Positions 7,916 through 17,015 of a stretch of DNA of 18,737 nt are shown piece after piece. The stretch covers positions 1 through 18,737 of the forward strand of contig JBGVNF010000065.1 in the NCBI GenBank assembly GCA_045125245.1. Reading direction: 5' to 3'. A program made the position numbers and the translations under genes. Under the pieces are notes generated by a model, which did no database searches, was not told the origin of the DNA, and saw only the letters and a program-made list of their open reading frames with translations. How positions within the stretch are numbered: position 1 is the first letter of the stretch; each line of letters opens with the position of its first letter. The DNA comes from SVEL01 sp045125245. GTDB taxonomy: Bacteria; Bacillota; Clostridia; Lachnospirales; Lachnospiraceae.

Positions 7916-10226
7916 TGTAATCGCCTCCCCAAACATACTCAATTTCATCAAATTCATCCTCATTTGATTTTTCTCTAAGCCTTCTCTTAATTGTCATCTG
8001 TTTATCATATTCCTTTTGACTGTCAATCCACTCATTTAAAAGAAGTTTAAGCTTTTCATTAGTAATTATTTCTTCTAAATTTGTAACCTTGTAAAGGATT
8101 GTCACTCTCTTAGTATCTGGATGTGAAATTTTCTCATATTCTCTTTCTCCCTTTAGCACAAGTCCTTCATCAAATATTATTTCTATATTTTTATCTATCT
8201 TTGTACTCCATTTATATCCAACAAGAATATGCTCATAATTAAAATTATACACCATTATCTCTTTACCCGAAGTTGTATTAAACTTTTTATATACATTAAT
8301 TCTAGCTAGTCTTCTACTGTTTGGAGCATATTTTTTAATTCTACTATGTATATTAGATGAAAGCTCACCAAAAATACTTGAACTAACCTCTATAACCTTA
8401 GGTAAGGTTGGCTCTCTGTCGTATATGATATTTAAATATTCTCTCTTATTTGCATCATCAATGTTTTCAATAACAAAGGCATACTTAAAGCCATTTCCTT
8501 CATTTGTAAAATAAACCACCGATGCATTTAAGGATGCTTTATATCTTCCTGACTCGCAAATTATTTCAACAATTTCATCCTCATCAATGTACTCAGGAAA
8601 ATCGAATTTTACGCTTAAGCCATTATCTGATATATCTAATGTCTTACCCTTAAAAGTACCATACTTTGCTCTTATTTCCACGTCTATTTCCACATTGAAT
8701 CTCTCAACATTTCTAAAAATTTTACGTCCTATAATAAAGAAAATAGACATACATATTCCATATAAGTTATAAATAAGCCAAAAGATTACTACCATGTAAT
8801 ATGGACTTGATGTGTTTATCGCTATAACAATACATCTAATAAGCGCTAATACCGAAAATACAGCTGCTATAATATGTGGTATAGCATATTTAAGTGTATT
8901 TTTCTTTACTAGTGAATTATCTTTCTTCGTTACAGCAAACTTCTTTTTCTTAATTCCTATAGTCTCCAATATTATAGGTATAATCAAATACGGATACATT
9001 ATTGTATCATAAACATTACTGAGTCTCGAATTCCTTATATTACCAGATACATATCTCATAGCAGCTGTATAAAATACATAATATGGCACCCACATGTAAA
9101 GCATTTCTACAAATGTATATTCAAGCACAAAAATATCAAATAAACCAAACAAAATAGGGGCTAATGTGTACATCAATCTACATAACGGATTGTACCAATA
9201 CAACAAAGAATTAATATAGCTCCACTTCTGCTTTAATTTTAAATTTCTACTTAGTAAAATATGTTCCTTCTTTAAAGACTGTATACAACCTCGAGCCCAT
9301 CTCTCCCTTTGCTTAATCAAACTCTTTAAATCGTTTGGCGCTAAACCATTTGCCTCAATTTTAGATGTAGCATATGTCTTATAGCCCTTTTTCTGGATAC
9401 GAATACCTGTTGCAAAATCTTCTGTAATCAGTCCTGTTGCAATTCCCTCTACATCATCAAGCGCTTTTCTTGAAATCAAAGTATTTGACCCTGCATAAAT
9501 AGGAGTGTTTGTATTATTTCTTATAATGTTTATCTCTTTAAAGAAGAAATCCTGCTCGTTTGGTACCTGTTCTTCTGCATACAAGTTGTACTGAAACAAG
9601 TCAGCATTATAAAAGCTTTGTGGTGTTTGCACAAAGCCAACATTATCAAATTCAAATTCTTCGTTGAAAAAATATGGAACTGTATCCATTAAAAAACTAC
9701 TCAACGGGATCATGTCAGCATCAAAAGTAGCCACTAATGGTGAACTTGTATTTTCCAAGGCATAATTTAAATTTCCAGCTTTTGCCAACTTATTGTCTTT
9801 AACTCCCAAATAACCAATATTCATTTTTTTAGCCAACGCTTCCATCTCGGGACGTTCTGCATCATCACAAATATAAATATGTACCTTATTCTTATCAGGG
9901 TAATCCATATTTTGACATCCATTAACTGTCTTATATAACAGTTCTTCTGATTCGTTATGAGTCGCTATAAAGACATCTACATCTGGATATTTATCCAACG
10001 GTAAATTCACCTTTTGGGGCAACTTCTTTTTCTTAGGAACAGATAACTGTTCTGTTCCACTAATTATTCCGATTAATTCTGCAATTAACAAGCATATACC
10101 TGCTATAATCGCTATTACTCCGTGTTTAAATGGTAACGTATAAAACGTTCTCCATACCATGTATATTATAGAAAACACAATTGCTAATATACAAATTATC
10201 TTTTTCTTCCTATCCTTCCAATTCAT
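7908..10226 (-). CDS. Processive GT2 beta-glucan synthase with PilZ domain, module A
   Basis: A 772-residue membrane glycosyltransferase of the cellulose synthase superfamily, expected to polymerise a UDP-sugar (probably UDP-glucose) and extrude the chain. Two N-terminal transmembrane helices (about 9-60) precede the GT domain, with DD at 121-122, DAD at 169-171, TED at 268-270 and QRERW at 306-310: the complete processive-GT2 signature. QTPQSFYNADLF (200-211) matches the BcsA acceptor-side region. Further membrane helices follow (about 345-500). A PilZ domain (about 501-600) has RNVER (505-509) and DISDNGL (531-537), the RxxxR and DxSxxG motifs that bind c-di-GMP. About 170 extra residues follow, including a second PilZ-like stretch. 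Start ATG has AGGAGG nine bases upstream. Product identity (cellulose, beta-1,3 or mixed-linkage glucan) is not decided by these motifs; the GH16 neighbours argue against plain cellulose. Confidence 0.92.
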   Translation of the reverse strand: MNWKDRKKKIICILAIVFSIIYMVWRTFYTLPFKHGVIAIIAGICLLIAELIGIISGTEQLSVPKKKKLPQKVNLPLDKYPDVDVFIATHNESEELLYKTVNGCQNMDYPDKNKVHIYICDDAERPEMEALAKKMNIGYLGVKDNKLAKAGNLNYALENTSSPLVATFDADMIPLSSFLMDTVPYFFNEEFEFDNVGFVQTPQSFYNADLFQYNLYAEEQVPNEQDFFFKEINIIRNNTNTPIYAGSNTLISRKALDDVEGIATGLITEDFATGIRIQKKGYKTYATSKIEANGLAPNDLKSLIKQRERWARGCIQSLKKEHILLSRNLKLKQKWSYINSLLYWYNPLCRLMYTLAPILFGLFDIFVLEYTFVEMLYMWVPYYVFYTAAMRYVSGNIRNSRLSNVYDTIMYPYLIIPIILETIGIKKKKFAVTKKDNSLVKKNTLKYAIPHIIAAVFSVLALIRCIVIAINTSSPYYMVVIFWLIYNLYGICMSIFFIIGRKIFRNVERFNVEIDVEIRAKYGTFKGKTLDISDNGLSVKFDFPEYIDEDEIVEIICESGRYKASLNASVVYFTNEGNGFKYAFVIENIDDANKREYLNIIYDREPTLPKVIEVSSSIFGELSSNIHSRIKKYAPNSRRLARINVYKKFNTTSGKEIMVYNFNYEHILVGYKWSTKIDKNIEIIFDEGLVLKGEREYEKISHPDTKRVTILYKVTNLEEIITNEKLKLLLNEWIDSQKEYDKQMTIKRRLREKSNEDEFDEIEYVWGGDYNE

Positions 10227-10239
10227 TTCAAACTTCCTC

Positions 10240-11499
10240 CTACTCCCCTATATAAAAATTAAAGCTGTCTTCAGCCAAATTCTCTGGCCATGTGGAGATA
10301 AACACAAAATCATAATCTCCGTTCTCTACCAATTCCTCTATACTTCCACTATATTCCTTAGCCCAAATCATTTCCACTTCGCTACATAAATTTGCAAAGA
10401 ATGAGGCTAATGGCGAGGTATAAGAATCTCTGATAAAGAGTACCTTTGGTCCATCGGGATTTTTCTTATTGATTATCCTATCATATTCACATACACCATT
10501 AAGATATGCACTGTATGCTGAACCCTCATAAAAGTCGTTTCTTTGCTGTTCATAAATATGTTCTCTATTCAACAAAGTTTCATCAAAACTACCTTCTTCT
10601 TTTATGGTATATTTATCACCTGAATATCTATAACTATATTCAAAATCGGTTTTAAATTTTGGCGAAATAATTTTTATGGATTCTAATTTTTCAATATAAC
10701 TCGCACCTGTTTTTATTCCGTGTGTACCTAACCAACACTCTTCATAATTCTCAATATTATAATTATTAATATCTGTATATTCTCCAGTGATATCTAGGTC
10801 ATATCCATCCTTTTTCAACTCGTTTACTAAATACTGAAAACTTATAAATGCCGCTTGTGGAGTCCAGTGATGATCCGTCTTAAAGAATAAATCATCATAT
10901 TCTAAGCCAGATTTTTTCATAACAATTCTAAAGTCAATAGTATTTATATTAAATACATCACAATAATACAGATATGAATCTGCCACACTAGAATAGTCCT
11001 GTACATATGCACCTGGTTCGACATTTATATATTCACTAGCTGTTCTTAATGGCATAGACAATACATACAATTGTGTATCTGTACCATCAAGTTTTTTTTG
11101 CATATTATAAACTCTTTTTGCCAAAACATCTGTAGGAACTTCATTAACAAGATTAAATGACCATGGATTACCATTAAACAAATTATCATTCTTATCCTTA
11201 ATTACGCTAAATCCATTGTATTCATACTTGCCTAACACTTTATTATATAAACCAAAAAGCTCTATATACTTATACTTATTTTCAACATTATTATTTATAG
11301 ATGTATCTAATGTATCAATAACTGAATTAACACTGTCAAGAACTTCTTCTATATTTCCAGTTTTTATGTTTTTATTAGCCTCATACATATCCTCTTTTAA
11401 ATTATCAAAAGAAAAAATCAGATTAGAGATGGACAATGCATATAATACAACCATAAACACTGCAGCAAATATGTATTTCTTTGCAATATATTCCTTCAT
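10240..11499 (-). CDS. AlgX/DHHW-family SGNH-like protein, module B
   Basis: A 419-residue protein with an N-terminal membrane anchor (about 10-30) and an extracytoplasmic SGNH-like domain. Motifs are KTDHHWTP (Asp209, His210/211, Trp212) and FIRDSYTSP (Ser359), the residues expected to act in acyl transfer to polysaccharide. AAGGAG lies seven bases before the ATG; the MBOAT stop is 12 bases upstream and the module A synthase starts 13 bases downstream, so all are co-transcribed. It is the counterpart of the module A gene but much more diverged, which could reflect a different acceptor chain or acetylation pattern (inference). Confidence 0.85.
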   Translation of the reverse strand: MKEYIAKKYIFAAVFMVVLYALSISNLIFSFDNLKEDMYEANKNIKTGNIEEVLDSVNSVIDTLDTSINNNVENKYKYIELFGLYNKVLGKYEYNGFSVIKDKNDNLFNGNPWSFNLVNEVPTDVLAKRVYNMQKKLDGTDTQLYVLSMPLRTASEYINVEPGAYVQDYSSVADSYLYYCDVFNINTIDFRIVMKKSGLEYDDLFFKTDHHWTPQAAFISFQYLVNELKKDGYDLDITGEYTDINNYNIENYEECWLGTHGIKTGASYIEKLESIKIISPKFKTDFEYSYRYSGDKYTIKEEGSFDETLLNREHIYEQQRNDFYEGSAYSAYLNGVCEYDRIINKKNPDGPKVLFIRDSYTSPLASFFANLCSEVEMIWAKEYSGSIEELVENGDYDFVFISTWPENLAEDSFNFYIGE

Positions 11500-11511
11500 T
11501 TAAATTCTCCT

Positions 11512-12954
11512 TTAGAAATTAAAGTAAATAAATGGATTGTAACTTCCTATGACTAAATATGATAAACATATAATAAATAAGAGCATAAGAACAATCGGAT
11601 AAACAATAACCATGCATTTATTTACAACCTTCATTCTTCCTTCTACACACAGCTTATTAAATCTCTTAGCTATCGGTGTACTAAGTAACACGCCAGCTAC
11701 CAAGAATATCCAATACTCTTTTATCAACATAACTGTAGTATCATTAATAAAGCTGTTATAATTTACACCAAACATATTAGCAATATAATCCCTAGCAAAA
11801 TAGAGATTTTCAGCTCTGAACAATACCCAACCAATTATTATTACAAACATTGTATATACATGCTTAATCCCATTAGGTATCTTACTTTCTTCAAATCTAA
11901 ATAATCGTTCCATAATGATAAATACAAAGTTACATAAACCCCAAAGGATAAATGTCCACTCAGCTCCATGCCAAATACCTGTGAGTAACCACACTACAAA
12001 TGTATTTCTTATCATTTTATCCTGATTATCTACTCTAGAACCACCTAGTGGAAAATACACATATTCTTTAAACCATGTGGATAAAGAGATGTGCCATCTG
12101 CGCCAAAATTCTCCGATGGACTTTGATATATATGGATAATTGAAGTTTTCTTCAAACTCAAATCCAAAAATAAGACCAAGTCCAATAGCCATATCCGAAT
12201 AAGCAGAAAAGTCAAAGAAAATCTGTAATGTATACCCTATAGCACCAAGCCATGCCATAGCAACTGGTATCTCATAAAGACTTGTCCCCGCTTTCGATAG
12301 ATTAAACACTGTATCTGCAAGTAACGCAAAAGCATTTGCTAGTATTATCTTCTTACAAAAGCCTGTTGCAAATCGCGTACAACCTATAGAAAACTTTTTT
12401 ATACTGCTTTTTCTTATATGTATCTGTTCTGCAACGGTATTATATCGGATGATAGGTCCCGCTATAAGCTGTGGGAAGAATGCAATATACAATCCTACAT
12501 AAAATGGATTCTTCTCAGCTTTCGCATCTCCTCTATACACATCCACCACATAAGATAATGCCTGGAATGTAAAGAAAGAAATACCTAAAGGAAGAATAAT
12601 GTTTTCAATTGTAATTGCCTCTTTGCCAATTGCACTATTAATATTTCTAACAACGAAATTTAAGTACTTAAATACGAATAAGACACCCAAGTTATATATG
12701 CATGTTATCCATAGTATTAACTTGGATATAGTTTTCTTATGCCTACACTTATCAACTATTATGCCTAATATTGTGTTTACAATAACTGAAATAAGCATTA
12801 AGATAAGATATTCTACCTCTCCCCATGCATAGAAAACTATACTGGCGATAAACAACAATATATTCTGAACTAATCTTGAAAAGCTCAACAAATAATATAA
12901 GAGTATTACCAAAGGCAAGAAGTAAAAAATAAATGGTATACTGGTAAATAACAT
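11512..12954 (-). CDS. MBOAT O-acyltransferase (AlgI type), module B
   Basis: A 480-residue polytopic membrane acyltransferase, paralogous to the module A copy with long identical stretches such as GEFWRRWHISLST (His288) and AYSDMAIGL. The WHGAEWTF motif (His329) carries the conserved MBOAT histidine. It ends GSYNPFIYFNF like its paralogue. The start lies two bases after the stop of the 49-codon gene, and the ribosome binding site AGGAGG is embedded in the last codons of that small gene, so its translation is coupled to it. With the DHHW gene 12 bases downstream it forms an O-acetylation pair for the polymer of the adjacent synthase. Confidence 0.93.
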   Translation of the reverse strand: MLFTSIPFIFYFLPLVILLYYLLSFSRLVQNILLFIASIVFYAWGEVEYLILMLISVIVNTILGIIVDKCRHKKTISKLILWITCIYNLGVLFVFKYLNFVVRNINSAIGKEAITIENIILPLGISFFTFQALSYVVDVYRGDAKAEKNPFYVGLYIAFFPQLIAGPIIRYNTVAEQIHIRKSSIKKFSIGCTRFATGFCKKIILANAFALLADTVFNLSKAGTSLYEIPVAMAWLGAIGYTLQIFFDFSAYSDMAIGLGLIFGFEFEENFNYPYISKSIGEFWRRWHISLSTWFKEYVYFPLGGSRVDNQDKMIRNTFVVWLLTGIWHGAEWTFILWGLCNFVFIIMERLFRFEESKIPNGIKHVYTMFVIIIGWVLFRAENLYFARDYIANMFGVNYNSFINDTTVMLIKEYWIFLVAGVLLSTPIAKRFNKLCVEGRMKVVNKCMVIVYPIVLMLLFIICLSYLVIGSYNPFIYFNF

Positions 12955-12956
12955 TT

Positions 12957-13106
12957 TTACTCCCCTCCTTCTTCTAGTTCATGTTCTTTTTTATATTTCT
13001 TATGCTTGTAATAATAGATGCTCATAACAGATACTATACCTGCGGCTGCAACTATTCTAATTGTCCACAAAGCACAAGGATTATTTAAAAATTCTAAGAA
13101 ATACAT
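12957..13106 (-). CDS. 49-residue single-pass membrane protein in BcsB position, module B
   Basis: A small gene that default ORF length limits would miss. It reads MYFLEFLNNPCALW, then a transmembrane helix of about 18-20 residues (TIRIVAAAGIVSVMSIYYY), then a basic-to-acidic tail KHKKYKKEHELEEGGE and a TAA stop. GGAGG lies six bases before the ATG. The gene fits exactly between the synthase stop (20-base gap) and the MBOAT start (2-base gap), and its final codons supply the MBOAT ribosome binding site. Predicted topology is N-terminus outside, C-terminus inside. It occupies the slot held in module A by the 366-residue protein and resembles only that protein's C-terminal anchor and basic tail. 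It may be a minimal synthase partner helix, comparable to the BcsB anchor that suffices for BcsA activity, but that is inference. It could also be a simple spacer or assembly peptide. Confidence 0.82.
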   Translation of the reverse strand: MYFLEFLNNPCALWTIRIVAAAGIVSVMSIYYYKHKKYKKEHELEEGGE

Positions 13107-13126
13107 ATTAATCCTCCACTACCTAA

Positions 13127-15415
13127 CTATGCGTTACGAAGCATCTCCATATCATCAAACTCATCCCATTCATTGAAGCTTCTATTTTTATGTTTTTTCT
13201 TAACTACTGTTTTACTACTATCAATCCATTTTTCAACATTAGCAGTAAAGATTTCATCACTAACTAATTCATCTAAATTAGTAACCCTGTATAAATAAAG
13301 CTTATGTGAGCCTTTAAAAAATCGTTTCTCAAATGTGCCTTTGATAGATACATTATCTCCTAACAATATCTCTACCTCGTTCTGCTTATTATTCAAGCCT
13401 TCTACAAGTATATACTTATAATTAAAATCAATTACCGTAACTTCCTTATCTTCTGAAGTCTTATAATTCTCATTAACAGCGATTCTAGGATATGTTCTAT
13501 TTGAATTTGCATATCCATCAATTCTCTTATTAATGTTGTTATAGAAGTCACTATAAATACTTAAGCCTTTCCTCATCTTTGTAGGATATGAATGCTTTCT
13601 ATCATATACTAACTGATAATACTCTCTTCTATCTTTTTCTTCCAGAGAAGTAATAATAAATCGGTACTGCCAACCATCCTTTGAGTTTACAACACTGTTT
13701 ATTTTGCAAAGACCGTTAGCTTCATAAAATTCGTTCTTAAGGTTAAACTTTACAATAGAGTCTTCTTCAATATATTCTGGATAATCAAAAATCACATTTA
13801 AACCTGTTTCTGAAATATCCTTTGTAGTTGCATTAATAATCTTATCCTTTACATTTAAAACAATCGGCAAATTTGCATTAAATCTTGTATTTTCTCGCAA
13901 ATCACTTCTTCCCATCATAAAGAACACTGCCATAAAAAGATTATATATATCTATACACAACCAGAATATAATGATTACGGTAGCAAATGTTTCATATTTG
14001 ATACTCTGCCCTATACACATAAATAATCCAATAAAAGCAAACACAAGTAAGAAAATATGTGGCAAAGCATAAATAAGCTTCGCATTCTTTTCAAAGCTTG
14101 ATCTATCCTTTACAGTTACCACAAACTTTTTTTCTTTTATACCTACCGTCTCCTTAAATATAGGAATAATCATAAACGGGAATATTATAGTATCTATAAT
14201 ATCGCTCCATCTCGAAGTTCGTATCTTGCCCGCAATTAATTTAGTCGAATATCTATTTAAAATAAAATATGGTAGCCAGAATATTAATATTTCCTTTAAA
14301 CTACAATCAACTATTCTAACACCAAATACAGCAAATAAAATTGGCGAAATAATATATACATATCTTCTGATAAATGTCCACCAATATAATAAACAAGAAA
14401 AATAACTTATCTTAGCACCAATGCTTAGCCCCTTATTTGATAAAATATTAGCTTTTTTAAATGACTGTACACATCCTCTTCCCCAACGTTCTCTCTGTTT
14501 AACGAGGCTCATTACATCCGTAGGCGCTAATCCATTCGCATGTACATCATCAATTGCGTAACACTTATACCCTTTACTTTGAATATATACTCCTGTAGCA
14601 AAGTCCTCTGTTACTGTTCCTGTTTGAATTCCTCCAACCTCTTCTAATGCCTGCCTTGATATCAATGTATTTGAACCAGCATATATTGGTGCATTTACAC
14701 GATTTCTTCCTACATTAATCTCTTTGAAGAAAAAGTCCTGTTCATTTGGTACCTTGTCCTCTGAATACAAATTGAATTGGAACAAATCCGCATTATAAAA
14801 ACTCTGTGGAGTCTGAATAAAGCCCACTTTCTCGTCTCTAAAAAAATAAGGAACTGTAGCCATAAGAAAATCTCTTCGAGGTATCATATCTGCGTCAAAC
14901 GTTGCTATAAGTTTTGACGAAGTAAGTCTCATTGCATTGTTAAGATTTCCTGCTTTAGCATCTTTATTGTTCTCTAAACCAAAATATCCTACACCTAGCT
15001 GCTCCGCCAATGCTTTCATTTCTGGTCTATTTGCATCATCACAAATATAAATATGAACCTTGCTCTTATCAGGATATTCCATATATGTACATCCGTTTAC
15101 AGTCTTGTATAAAAGATCTGTAGATTCATTGTGAGTTGCTATAAATACATCTACATCTGGGTAATCCTCAGGTTTTAGCTCTGGTTTTGTTGGAACAAGC
15201 TTCTTTGCAACACTTACATAATGCTCATATTCTTCGAATATACCTATAGCTTCGCATACAACAAGAATTATACCACATATAAATGACACTATTCCATAGC
15301 CTGTAGGTATTGTAAAAAATATTCTCCAAATAATATATATAAGAGAGACTATTGTTGTAATTCTAAAGAATATGGCTACTTTTAATTTGGTCTTTTTTTC
15401 TAAATCCTTTCCCAT
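13127..15415 (-). CDS. Processive GT2 beta-glucan synthase with PilZ domain, module B
   Basis: A 762-residue BcsA-type synthase, paralogous to the module A enzyme. After N-terminal helices the GT domain has DD (126-127), DAD (174-176), TED (269-271) and QRERW (307-311), all intact, plus QTPQSFYNADLF. C-terminal membrane helices are followed by a PilZ domain with RENTR (507-511) and DISETGL (533-539), so c-di-GMP activation is expected. A further C-terminal region has RTYPR (640-644) followed by DFNYKY, a degenerate PilZ-like pattern also present in module A. I chose ATG 15415, which has AAGGAG 11 bases upstream; an in-frame TTG at 15448 has no ribosome binding site and would overlap the CotH gene. 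It is the first synthase in the operon. Two intact synthases suggest two related polymers or a heteromeric machine, not a dead copy. Confidence 0.92.
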   Translation of the reverse strand: MGKDLEKKTKLKVAIFFRITTIVSLIYIIWRIFFTIPTGYGIVSFICGIILVVCEAIGIFEEYEHYVSVAKKLVPTKPELKPEDYPDVDVFIATHNESTDLLYKTVNGCTYMEYPDKSKVHIYICDDANRPEMKALAEQLGVGYFGLENNKDAKAGNLNNAMRLTSSKLIATFDADMIPRRDFLMATVPYFFRDEKVGFIQTPQSFYNADLFQFNLYSEDKVPNEQDFFFKEINVGRNRVNAPIYAGSNTLISRQALEEVGGIQTGTVTEDFATGVYIQSKGYKCYAIDDVHANGLAPTDVMSLVKQRERWGRGCVQSFKKANILSNKGLSIGAKISYFSCLLYWWTFIRRYVYIISPILFAVFGVRIVDCSLKEILIFWLPYFILNRYSTKLIAGKIRTSRWSDIIDTIIFPFMIIPIFKETVGIKEKKFVVTVKDRSSFEKNAKLIYALPHIFLLVFAFIGLFMCIGQSIKYETFATVIIIFWLCIDIYNLFMAVFFMMGRSDLRENTRFNANLPIVLNVKDKIINATTKDISETGLNVIFDYPEYIEEDSIVKFNLKNEFYEANGLCKINSVVNSKDGWQYRFIITSLEEKDRREYYQLVYDRKHSYPTKMRKGLSIYSDFYNNINKRIDGYANSNRTYPRIAVNENYKTSEDKEVTVIDFNYKYILVEGLNNKQNEVEILLGDNVSIKGTFEKRFFKGSHKLYLYRVTNLDELVSDEIFTANVEKWIDSSKTVVKKKHKNRSFNEWDEFDDMEMLRNA

Positions 15416-15431
15416 ATCAACTATCTCTCCT

Positions 15432-16976
15432 TTATTCTTGTCTAACAAAAATAACTATAATAAAAAATCCTACTACAAAAAATACTGCAAGTAATGCCAT
15501 AGCATTAAGGTGCTCCGGCTCATATATGACATTATTAGATAAATCTCTATATAAATTACTATCCATATAATTTGCATGTCTATGTAATGCAAGTTTTATT
15601 CTAGATATTTCTTCATCGTATGTTTTAACATTTCTATTATTAACTATTCCATATTCATTTGGGTCGTTTATTAATAAATTCAAATCATATATGTATCCCC
15701 AAATAATCTGGTTTCTATCAATAGCTTTTCCTAGATACTCGACTGTTTCATCTATATACTTGTCTATATACTCATCAGATAAAACATTTTGTCTTAATTC
15801 ATTGTATCTCTTCTCAAGTTTTCTACAGTACTCTTCATCTTTTATCAATGCATCAAACCATGACGATGACTGAAAAGCTAACGCATTAGTCTTAAGCTCC
15901 CATGGGGTTGCATTATCCATAGCTCCATCATAATCCCATACTGGACCCATTGTTAATTTACCTGTTAAGTCCTTATATGCATAAGTTGAATGAATACCTG
16001 CATCATAGTTTCCAAAATATTCATTGATAATATGATAATCTATAAATGAATCTACATTTATATAATTACTATATGTCTTAAAAACTTCATAATCATCTGA
16101 ATATAATATTTTTTCAATAGTACTTATATCGTTCTCAATATACTTAAGGGTCGCATCTGTAATCTTTGATGCTGACGGATATTTTACTCCAAGCCATTCT
16201 TGTGTTATTCCGTTTACGGTTCCATAATTATGGAGCATTACTTCATCTTCACTGTATCTATCTCTTCTTATGATATATGATGATTCTGTACGATTCTCAT
16301 CATATTTAGTAATATTAACCCTTGTCGCTGAACGTTCTATACTCTCTATCATTGTATAAAGTCCCTGATATGTATATGTTTGTCCATCATTAATAAACAC
16401 TTCACAAAAGCGAATATTAGGAGCATATCCCATTATCTCGCCAGCAATATTGTATGAAATATAATTTCTTATAAGCGACTTATCAAGAAATGTTCCATTT
16501 AAAACCCAATCACATCCTGCTTCCATACCCATAACTTCAACATCATTATCAGTACCATCTTCATTTATAAACTTAAGACCATACTGCTTTTTATCATGAT
16601 AAAGAGATGAATTACCTCTATATCTTATTTTTGTTTGTGTATCTACTGCAGGTTTATCACCTATGGAGTTTAATCCATTCTTATTATCTATTATCTGTAC
16701 GTTAATACTTATTCTTGGATCGCCATCTGTATCAAGTTTAGATAAAATTTTCTGTCCATCTGTATTTAATATTACCAGTGGAAGATGAGTTGAAAATCCT
16801 TCAGCAGTTATATCAAGCGTAGTTTCTGGAAGTTCTTCCTCTTTCTGCTCCACCAAATGCTGATGCTCTCTCTGCATACTTTTCTCACTAATCTTATCAA
16901 ATTTATCTGCTACAAACATTACAGCTATAGCACCAAGACATATTATTCCACTTGCTAAAAGCTTTTTATTTCTCAT
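15432..16976 (-). CDS. Membrane-anchored CotH-family kinase-like protein
   Basis: A 514-residue protein of the CotH family, atypical protein kinases first known from Bacillus spore coats and also found in non-spore secretory contexts. Transmembrane segments at both ends (about 7-23 and 490-511) place the domain outside the membrane. Family motifs are RGNSS (120-124), GCDWVLNGTFLDKSLIRN (154-171; Asp165, Arg170, Asn171) and GPVWDYDGAMDN (344-355; Asp348 and Asp350, the metal/catalytic aspartates). GGAGG lies five bases before the ATG. It follows the VTC and DUF4956 genes, a combination that recurs in many bacterial genomes, and precedes the synthases. A substrate cannot be named; phosphorylation of a secreted protein or of the polysaccharide itself are both possible. 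Confidence 0.85.
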   Translation of the reverse strand: MRNKKLLASGIICLGAIAVMFVADKFDKISEKSMQREHQHLVEQKEEELPETTLDITAEGFSTHLPLVILNTDGQKILSKLDTDGDPRISINVQIIDNKNGLNSIGDKPAVDTQTKIRYRGNSSLYHDKKQYGLKFINEDGTDNDVEVMGMEAGCDWVLNGTFLDKSLIRNYISYNIAGEIMGYAPNIRFCEVFINDGQTYTYQGLYTMIESIERSATRVNITKYDENRTESSYIIRRDRYSEDEVMLHNYGTVNGITQEWLGVKYPSASKITDATLKYIENDISTIEKILYSDDYEVFKTYSNYINVDSFIDYHIINEYFGNYDAGIHSTYAYKDLTGKLTMGPVWDYDGAMDNATPWELKTNALAFQSSSWFDALIKDEEYCRKLEKRYNELRQNVLSDEYIDKYIDETVEYLGKAIDRNQIIWGYIYDLNLLINDPNEYGIVNNRNVKTYDEEISRIKLALHRHANYMDSNLYRDLSNNVIYEPEHLNAMALLAVFFVVGFFIIVIFVRQE

Positions 16977-17015
16977 GCCAACCTCCGTTCATGAAAAACA
17001 TGTTAATAGAGCAAA

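Larger units (their letters stand above)
4148..10226 (-). repeat. Module A: second copy of synthase/acetylation gene set
   Basis: Four genes in the order GT2-PilZ synthase, single-pass membrane protein, MBOAT, DHHW protein. The same order, strand and spacing recur at 10240-15415. Protein-level similarity by eye is long and strong in the synthases and MBOATs and weaker in the DHHW proteins. This is an old, diverged tandem duplication and not a recent DNA repeat. Module A has the full-size secreted/anchored partner protein that module B lacks. Confidence 0.8.
10240..15415 (-). repeat. Module B: first copy of synthase/acetylation gene set
   Basis: The same four-gene order as module A, abutting it directly: GT2-PilZ, membrane partner, MBOAT, DHHW. 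The difference is in the second gene, which here is only 49 codons. This accounts for most of the length difference between the modules (about 5.2 versus 6.1 kb). No nucleotide-level repeat is evident by eye; the relation is at protein and gene-order level. Confidence 0.8.

Noticed and set aside
4148..15415. Possibility that one synthase module is a pseudogene copy
   Set aside because: Both modules have uninterrupted frames, intact catalytic and PilZ motifs and good ribosome binding sites.
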